From CAZQDP01 sp964592375 (lineage in GTDB: Bacteria > Bacillota > Clostridia > RUG12999): a stretch of DNA of 25,757 bases. Under the pieces are notes generated by a model. The model saw only the letters and a program-made list of their open reading frames with translations. It was not told where the DNA came from and ran no database searches. The position numbers and the translations under genes were made by a program. The stretch is from positions 1-25,757 of the forward strand of contig CAZQDP010000030.1 in NCBI GenBank assembly GCA_964592375.1, given 5' to 3'. Below are positions 22,391-25,757 of this stretch, in pieces. Every line of letters starts with the position of its first letter. The stretch's first letter is position 1.

Positions 22391-22452
22391 TTGCCCGCCT
22401 CCACTGATGAAAAGAATTTTTTACCCATGGAGGCACTGTATCATTATGCATT

Positions 22453-22481
22453 AGTGTAGCATAAATTTGCAGCAAATGCAA
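22453..22481 (-). promoter_or_regulatory. Candidate sigma-A promoter of topB
   Basis: Minus strand: TTGCAT (22481-22476), 17-base spacer, TACACT (22458-22453), with TGC before the -10. The transcript would start near 22446, about 70 bases before the TTG and just before the rejected ATG at 22428. Confidence 0.55.
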
Positions 22482-22485
22482 TTGC

Positions 22486-22531
22486 CACTGCAATCTTTTT
22501 TAAAAAACACACTGCAATCTTTTTTAAAAAA
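22486..22531. repeat. Two tandem copies of a 22-base element
   Basis: CACTGCAATCTTTTTTAAAA plus two A occurs at 22486-22507 and again, identical, at 22510-22531 (period 24). Each copy ends in TTTTTTAAAAAA, itself a palindrome. The pair lies between the divergent topB and YibE/F-like promoters. Confidence 0.85.
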
Positions 22532-22558
22532 CCACAGCCTGTTTTACATAAATATTCC

Positions 22559-22587
22559 TTGAATTTTCTGCGTGGATATGGTATATT
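22559..22587 (+). promoter_or_regulatory. Sigma-A promoter of the YibE/F-like gene
   Basis: TTGAAT (22559-22564), 17-base spacer, TATATT (22582-22587), with TGG before the -10. Transcript start near 22594, about 35 bases before the GTG start. Confidence 0.7.
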
Positions 22588-22628
22588 GGTAATGGTTTTT
22601 TGATTGATAAACTTTGTGAGGTGCTAAG

Positions 22629-23810
22629 GTGAATAAAAATACTCTCTCCCAAAAATCGGTGTTTGTCCGCCGCATGAGCTATTTTTTGACCATTATTTTT
22701 TCTGTTATATTGCTTTTTGTAGGCAATCGCATGACAACATATCGATTTCAGGTGGCCGATTTAGGTGCGGAGAATAAACCCTTTGAAGCCAAAGTTGTGG
22801 AGATTGTAGATCGGCAAACGGCGGAACAAACCATCGGTGAGAGCGCGCCATCCGAAGGTGTAACCATCATCTTTTTCTGCCGTGCGCTCGGCGGTAGGCT
22901 TGCAGGCCAAACCATCACTGCGATGCAGACAAATGATGGCTTTATGGCTGTTCACCAAAAAGAGGTTGAAGTCGGTGACCATGTGCTCATTGATCGCAGT
23001 CAAAATGTATATGCCCAGCACGAATGGGAACTGCGTGAATATGTACGTACCGGCCCGATTTTTGTGCTGGGGGCAGTATTCTTTTTATTTTTGCTCCTTT
23101 TTGGACGAGGGAAAGGTCTGAATACCATTATTTCGCTTGTGCTTACCTGTGTTGCGATTTTTGGTGTATTTATTCCTTCTATTCTAACAGGGCACAATAT
23201 TTACCTATGGTCCATGATGATAAGCCTATATGTTATTGTGATGACACTCATGATCGTAAACGGACCCGATAAAAAAAGCTTGGCCGCCATTGTTGGCTGC
23301 TTAGGCGGTATTTTTTCCTCGGGTGTATTGGTGATTTTGATGGATTATTTTCTGCGACTAACCGGAATGGTGGATGAAGACTCCACTTTTCTGCTCCTGT
23401 TCAATCCGGATAAACCAATTGACTTAAAGGCAATTATCTTTGCCGCCATCATTATTGGTGCACTGGGCGCCATTATGGATGTTGCAATGTCTATTTCCTC
23501 AGCTCTTTTCGAGCTTTTTGAAAATGTATCCGATATGTCTTTCCAGTCTGTTTATCGTTCGGGCATTAACATTGGAAGAGATATTATGGGCACCATGTCC
23601 AATACGCTGATTTTGGCTTATATCGGCAGCTCACTTTCCGTTGTCCTGCTGCTGATTGCCTATAATTATTCCATGGTAGCCCTTCTTAATCGTGAAATGA
23701 TTATTGTGGAAATGCTTCAGGCGCTCATTGGCAGTATCGGTATTCTGTTTACCATACCGCTTACCTCCATTGTGTGCGCATTTTTGTTTACTAGTAGGCA
23801 TAAAAAATGA
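22629..23810 (+). CDS. YibE/F family membrane protein
   Basis: A 393-residue membrane protein. An N-terminal membrane segment (about 15-30) is followed by an extracytoplasmic beta-rich domain (about 40-135) with VTIIFFCRALGGRLAGQTITA and VGDHVLIDR, then about seven membrane segments. The YibE/F core is recognisable from RGKGLNTIISLVLTCVAIFGVFIPSILTG, AIIIGALGAIMDVAMSISSAL and SGINIGRDIMGTMSNTLILAY. Function is unknown; transport has been proposed. The start is GTG at 22629 with GAGG 7 bases upstream. It stands alone and converges on the small gene at 23848. Confidence 0.92.
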   Translation: MNKNTLSQKSVFVRRMSYFLTIIFSVILLFVGNRMTTYRFQVADLGAENKPFEAKVVEIVDRQTAEQTIGESAPSEGVTIIFFCRALGGRLAGQTITAMQTNDGFMAVHQKEVEVGDHVLIDRSQNVYAQHEWELREYVRTGPIFVLGAVFFLFLLLFGRGKGLNTIISLVLTCVAIFGVFIPSILTGHNIYLWSMMISLYVIVMTLMIVNGPDKKSLAAIVGCLGGIFSSGVLVILMDYFLRLTGMVDEDSTFLLLFNPDKPIDLKAIIFAAIIIGALGAIMDVAMSISSALFELFENVSDMSFQSVYRSGINIGRDIMGTMSNTLILAYIGSSLSVVLLLIAYNYSMVALLNREMIIVEMLQALIGSIGILFTIPLTSIVCAFLFTSRHKK

Positions 23811-23847
23811 AGTACTCCTGCAAAGGTGCAGAAGGAAGAAACCTATT

Positions 23848-24015
23848 TCAACTCTTTTCCTCCTGGCCTCTTGCCGCACCAATTGTAAGCATATCGGCAC
23901 CGATGGAGGCCAAGAGGTTGCCATAATAATTGACTTCATCGGTCGACAATTGTTTTGAAATCATCATGGCTATCATCGCCGAAATCAAAGGCAGCTCATC
24001 CGCAATCCCTGTCAT
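23848..24015 (-). CDS. Small DUF6774-like protein
   Basis: A 55-residue protein, MTGIADELPLISAMIAMM followed by ISKQLSTDEVNYYGNLLASIGADMLTIGAARGQEE. The pattern of a hydrophobic helix, LSxDExNxxGNxLxxIGxxLxTI and a charged tail is one I recall from very small clostridial proteins annotated as DUF6774; the name is uncertain. AGGTG lies 5 bases before ATG at 24015, with TATAAT at about 24034-24029 and only a weak -35. Function unknown. It is divergent from ppnP and convergent with the YibE/F-like gene. Confidence 0.75.
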   Translation of the reverse strand: MTGIADELPLISAMIAMMISKQLSTDEVNYYGNLLASIGADMLTIGAARGQEEKS

Positions 24016-24104
24016 TATATCACCTTCTATTATAACGATATGCAAACAGTGGCATGAAGGTGAATACAATAGTGAAAATCAATATGGAATAGGAGGTGTA
24101 GCGT

Positions 24105-24422
24105 GTGTCGGAATTCAAAAATGTTACTGTTGTCAAAAAGGCCAATGTGTATTTTGACGGCAAGGTTACCAGCCGTACCGTTCTTTTTAAGAGCGGCGAG
24201 AAAAAAACACTTGGCATCATGATGCCGGGTGAATACGAATTTTCCACCGGAGATAAAGAAATCATGGAGATTTTAGGTGGCAGTATGGATGTGATGCTCC
24301 CCGGTGATACGAGTTATCAAACATATGGAGAAGGCACTCATTTTACGGTGCCTGCCAATGCATCTTTTAAGCTTATTGTGCGCGGCGTATGTGATTATTG
24401 CTGTTCCTATGTAAAAGAATAA
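24105..24422 (+). CDS. ppnP: Pyrimidine/purine nucleoside phosphorylase
   Basis: A 105-residue single-cupin enzyme that splits nucleosides with phosphate to free base and ribose 1-phosphate. It matches PpnP (YaiE, DUF1255): VYFDGKVTSRTVLF, TLGIMMPGEYEFSTGDKEIMEILGG, then DVMLPGD, GEGTHFTVPANASFKLIV and a C-terminal CDYCCSYVKE. Two adjacent cysteines near the end are unusual. Start GTG at 24105 has AGGAGG 8 bases upstream. It is monocistronic and ends in a strong terminator shared with the AraC gene. Confidence 0.92.
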   Translation: MSEFKNVTVVKKANVYFDGKVTSRTVLFKSGEKKTLGIMMPGEYEFSTGDKEIMEILGGSMDVMLPGDTSYQTYGEGTHFTVPANASFKLIVRGVCDYCCSYVKE

Positions 24423-24427
24423 ACCAA

Positions 24428-24470
24428 AAGCGGTAGAGTTGCGCTTGTTTTGCGCCCGGCTCTGCCGCTT
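24428..24470. terminator. Bidirectional terminator between ppnP and the AraC gene
   Basis: AAGCGGTAGAG (24428-24438) pairs with CTCTGCCGCTT (24460-24470) over 11 bp with one wobble, and an inner GCGC/GCGC stem. A T run follows on the plus strand (ATTTTTAT) and a shorter one on the minus strand. The two genes converge here. Confidence 0.88.
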
Positions 24471-24474
24471 ATTT

Positions 24475-25347
24475 TTATCCTTTATTGAGTAGCTTGCGGT
24501 ATTTTTCAGGTGTTGTACCTGCAAAGTCCTTAAATAATTTGTATAATTGCTTTTTGTCCTTATACCCCACCGCAAAGCCAATGGCTTCAATGGTTTCGTT
24601 GCTGTCTCTGAGCAGTTGCACTGCCGCTTCAAACCTTTTTTCTCCAATGTATGCGGTTACACTTTTACCAAAACAATCCTTAAAAAGCTTGCTAAAATAA
24701 GTGGGATTAAAAAAACTGATGCCTGCCAGCTCTTTGAGCGTTAGCTTTTTATCATAATTGTCTTCAATGTATTTCAAAACCTGGGGTGCAAATCGGCTTA
24801 CATCGCCAAGACCGCCATCCTCCCCTTTTAGTATTCGAAAAATCCTTGCCAGCAGTATATTCACATAACCGCTCAGCACCGTAAGATATCCCGGCTGTTT
24901 ATCTCTAAACTCTCCGATCATGGCCTCTATCATGTTTTCAATATCCGGCAGATTTTTACCCGTAAGCTGAATAATGGGCACAAGCCCTGTCACATCCGTG
25001 CTAAACTCCTGAAATGTAGACAAGCTAAGAATATCCATTGCATTTCGCGAATTCACCAGTTCATGGTGAACAAACTGGGGAGTTAAAATGCAGTTGACAA
25101 TATCCATGGACCCCTCCGGCGTATAGGTATGATGGTCGCCAATATTGAGAAAAAGCAAGTCGCCTCTGGATACCGGGTAATCCTTGCCATTAATTCGTTG
25201 AACTCCCTTGCCGCCGGCGATGTATTCAATCTCAATAAATTCATGGGTATGCATAGGATACTGCGCTGTTGCGGTATGCTTGGTAACGCTGATATGCTCC
25301 TTCTCGTCTATCCAATCAATGGATAAAAATGTTTCAAAGCTTTCCAT
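24475..25347 (-). CDS. AraC family transcriptional regulator
   Basis: A 290-residue regulator. The N-terminal cupin domain (about 20-95) has HTHEFIEIEYIAGGKG and RGDLLFLNIGDHHTY, a typical small-molecule pocket. The C-terminal DNA-binding domain (about 186-290) has two helix-turn-helix units: LTLKELAGISFFNPTYFSKLFK, then IEAIGFAVGYKDKKQLYKLFK, ending GTTPEKYRKLL. Ligand and targets are unknown; no sugar operon adjoins it. GGAGG lies 4 bases before the ATG. It reads away from the VanZ gene's stop and its promoter overlaps that gene's last codons. Confidence 0.94.
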   Translation of the reverse strand: MESFETFLSIDWIDEKEHISVTKHTATAQYPMHTHEFIEIEYIAGGKGVQRINGKDYPVSRGDLLFLNIGDHHTYTPEGSMDIVNCILTPQFVHHELVNSRNAMDILSLSTFQEFSTDVTGLVPIIQLTGKNLPDIENMIEAMIGEFRDKQPGYLTVLSGYVNILLARIFRILKGEDGGLGDVSRFAPQVLKYIEDNYDKKLTLKELAGISFFNPTYFSKLFKDCFGKSVTAYIGEKRFEAAVQLLRDSNETIEAIGFAVGYKDKKQLYKLFKDFAGTTPEKYRKLLNKG

Positions 25348-25403
25348 AATGCCTCCGCTTGGTTTTTGTTTGGGATCTGCTATCGGTTTCTTCGTACATC
25401 ATT

Positions 25404-25431
25404 ATTATAAACCAAATGGATAAAAAGTCAA
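25404..25431 (-). promoter_or_regulatory. Sigma-A promoter of the AraC gene
   Basis: Minus strand: TTGACT (25431-25426), 16-base spacer, TATAAT (25409-25404). The -35 box includes the TGA stop codon of the VanZ-family gene. No terminator separates the two, so read-through from VanZ is also possible. Confidence 0.75.
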
Positions 25432-25757
25432 TAGCTTTCTCTTTTGCGCCTTAGCCCGCAAGAAAGTAAAAGCCCGAGGTATGCGCCAAAAGTGTTGAGC
25501 ATGAGATCGTCAATTTCGCTAAATCCGGTACCAAAGATAAATTGCAAAACTTCAATACTAAGGGAAAGAATCAAGGCCAAAAGGATGATTTTTCGCCCAC
25601 TGCGCTTCGTAAGATATGGCATTAAAAAGCCGAAAGGTAAAAACCAAATGATGTTTCCGATAAAAAGATATGTAAATCTCCATAGACCATAATTAGTTAA
25701 AACGCCAAATAAGCTTTTCAGCGGAATGAGGTTCAATTTTCCATTCACAAAAAGATG
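25428..25757 (-). CDS. VanZ family protein, 5' end outside the window
   Basis: The visible 109 codons show the VanZ-like core: NLIPLKSLFG, NIIWFLPFGFLMPYL, then ILLALILSLSIEVLQFIFGTG, SEIDDLMLNTFGAYLGLLL and a basic tail. The IE-x-x-Q and D-x-D/D-D-x-x-x-N-T residues are the conserved ones. VanZ of enterococci gives low-level teicoplanin resistance, but most chromosomal homologues have no known role. An in-frame ATG at 25748 exists, but the frame is open to the window edge and homologues carry another membrane segment before NLIP, so the gene is probably truncated by the window and not short. Confidence 0.85.
   Translation of the reverse strand, partial: HLFVNGKLNLIPLKSLFGVLTNYGLWRFTYLFIGNIIWFLPFGFLMPYLTKRSGRKIILLALILSLSIEVLQFIFGTGFSEIDDLMLNTFGAYLGLLLSCGLRRKRESY

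Noticed and set aside
22378..22428. Longer N-terminus for topoisomerase III from ATG at 22428
   Set aside because: The extra 17 residues are not part of the TopB family start, and the ATG lacks a ribosome site, whereas TTG at 22377 has AAGGAG 7 bases upstream.
25428..25757. VanZ gene as an antibiotic-resistance marker
   Set aside because: It has the VanZ-family core, but no vanA/vanB-type genes are nearby and most chromosomal homologues are not linked to glycopeptide resistance.

Overview
This window looks like chromosomal DNA from a low-to-moderate GC Firmicute, most likely a member of the Clostridia. The evidence is the gene order rplS-lepB-rbgA-rnhB, a type III glutamine synthetase, near-consensus sigma-A promoters (TTGACA-17-TATAAT), strong GGAGG ribosome binding sites, TTG and GTG starts, a Firmicute-type LexA box (GAAC-N4-GTTC) and several small protein families known mainly from Clostridia. 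I cannot name the species. I see no transposase, phage module, integrase or CRISPR array, so this is core and near-core chromosome, not an island.

Layout. 1-1850: the 5' half of a tRNA-Arg(CCU), HU protein, an orphan SdpI-family membrane protein and acyl carrier protein. 1990-4820: the rplS-lepB-rbgA-rnhB operon on the plus strand, with a promoter, a possible L19 leader and a hairpin after rplS. 4820-7460: a minus-strand operon coaX - M20 amidohydrolase - [4Fe-4S]-type flavoprotein. 7476-8290: a TtcA-like tRNA thiolase, divergent from coaX. 8306-10214: a minus-strand pair, DUF4432 aldose epimerase-like protein followed by a Cof-type HAD phosphatase with overlapping stop and start. 10248-15344: a nitrogen-assimilation operon asnA - glnA (GSIII) - amtB - glnK, read on the minus strand. 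15461-18083: a tightly coupled minus-strand unit DUF2975 membrane protein - XRE regulator - DUF4173 membrane protein. 18111-18521: a small cysteine-rich protein. 18609-20170: a LexA-boxed Y-family DNA polymerase coupled to a small unnamed protein. 20398-22481: topoisomerase III. 22559-25757: a YibE/F-like membrane protein, a small DUF6774-like protein, nucleoside phosphorylase PpnP, an AraC regulator and a 5'-truncated VanZ-family gene.

How it works together. The nitrogen operon couples ammonia import (AmtB), its PII gatekeeper (GlnK) and two ammonia-fixing enzymes (AsnA, GlnA). Its leader, and the glnA-amtB junction, each hold an intrinsic terminator. In both places the 5' arm of the terminator overlaps a small alternative hairpin with a six-base loop that begins AAAG. 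This resembles the second hairpin of ANTAR-protein antitermination sites and is the most interesting signal in the window; I could not find the matching first hairpin or an ANTAR gene here. The second point of interest is the DUF2975-XRE-DUF4173 unit, whose promoter is loaded with palindromes that could be the XRE operator. The third is the SOS-type operon in which a lesion-bypass polymerase is translationally linked to a small uncharacterised protein.

All calls come from reading the sequence and remembered family features; no database search was run.
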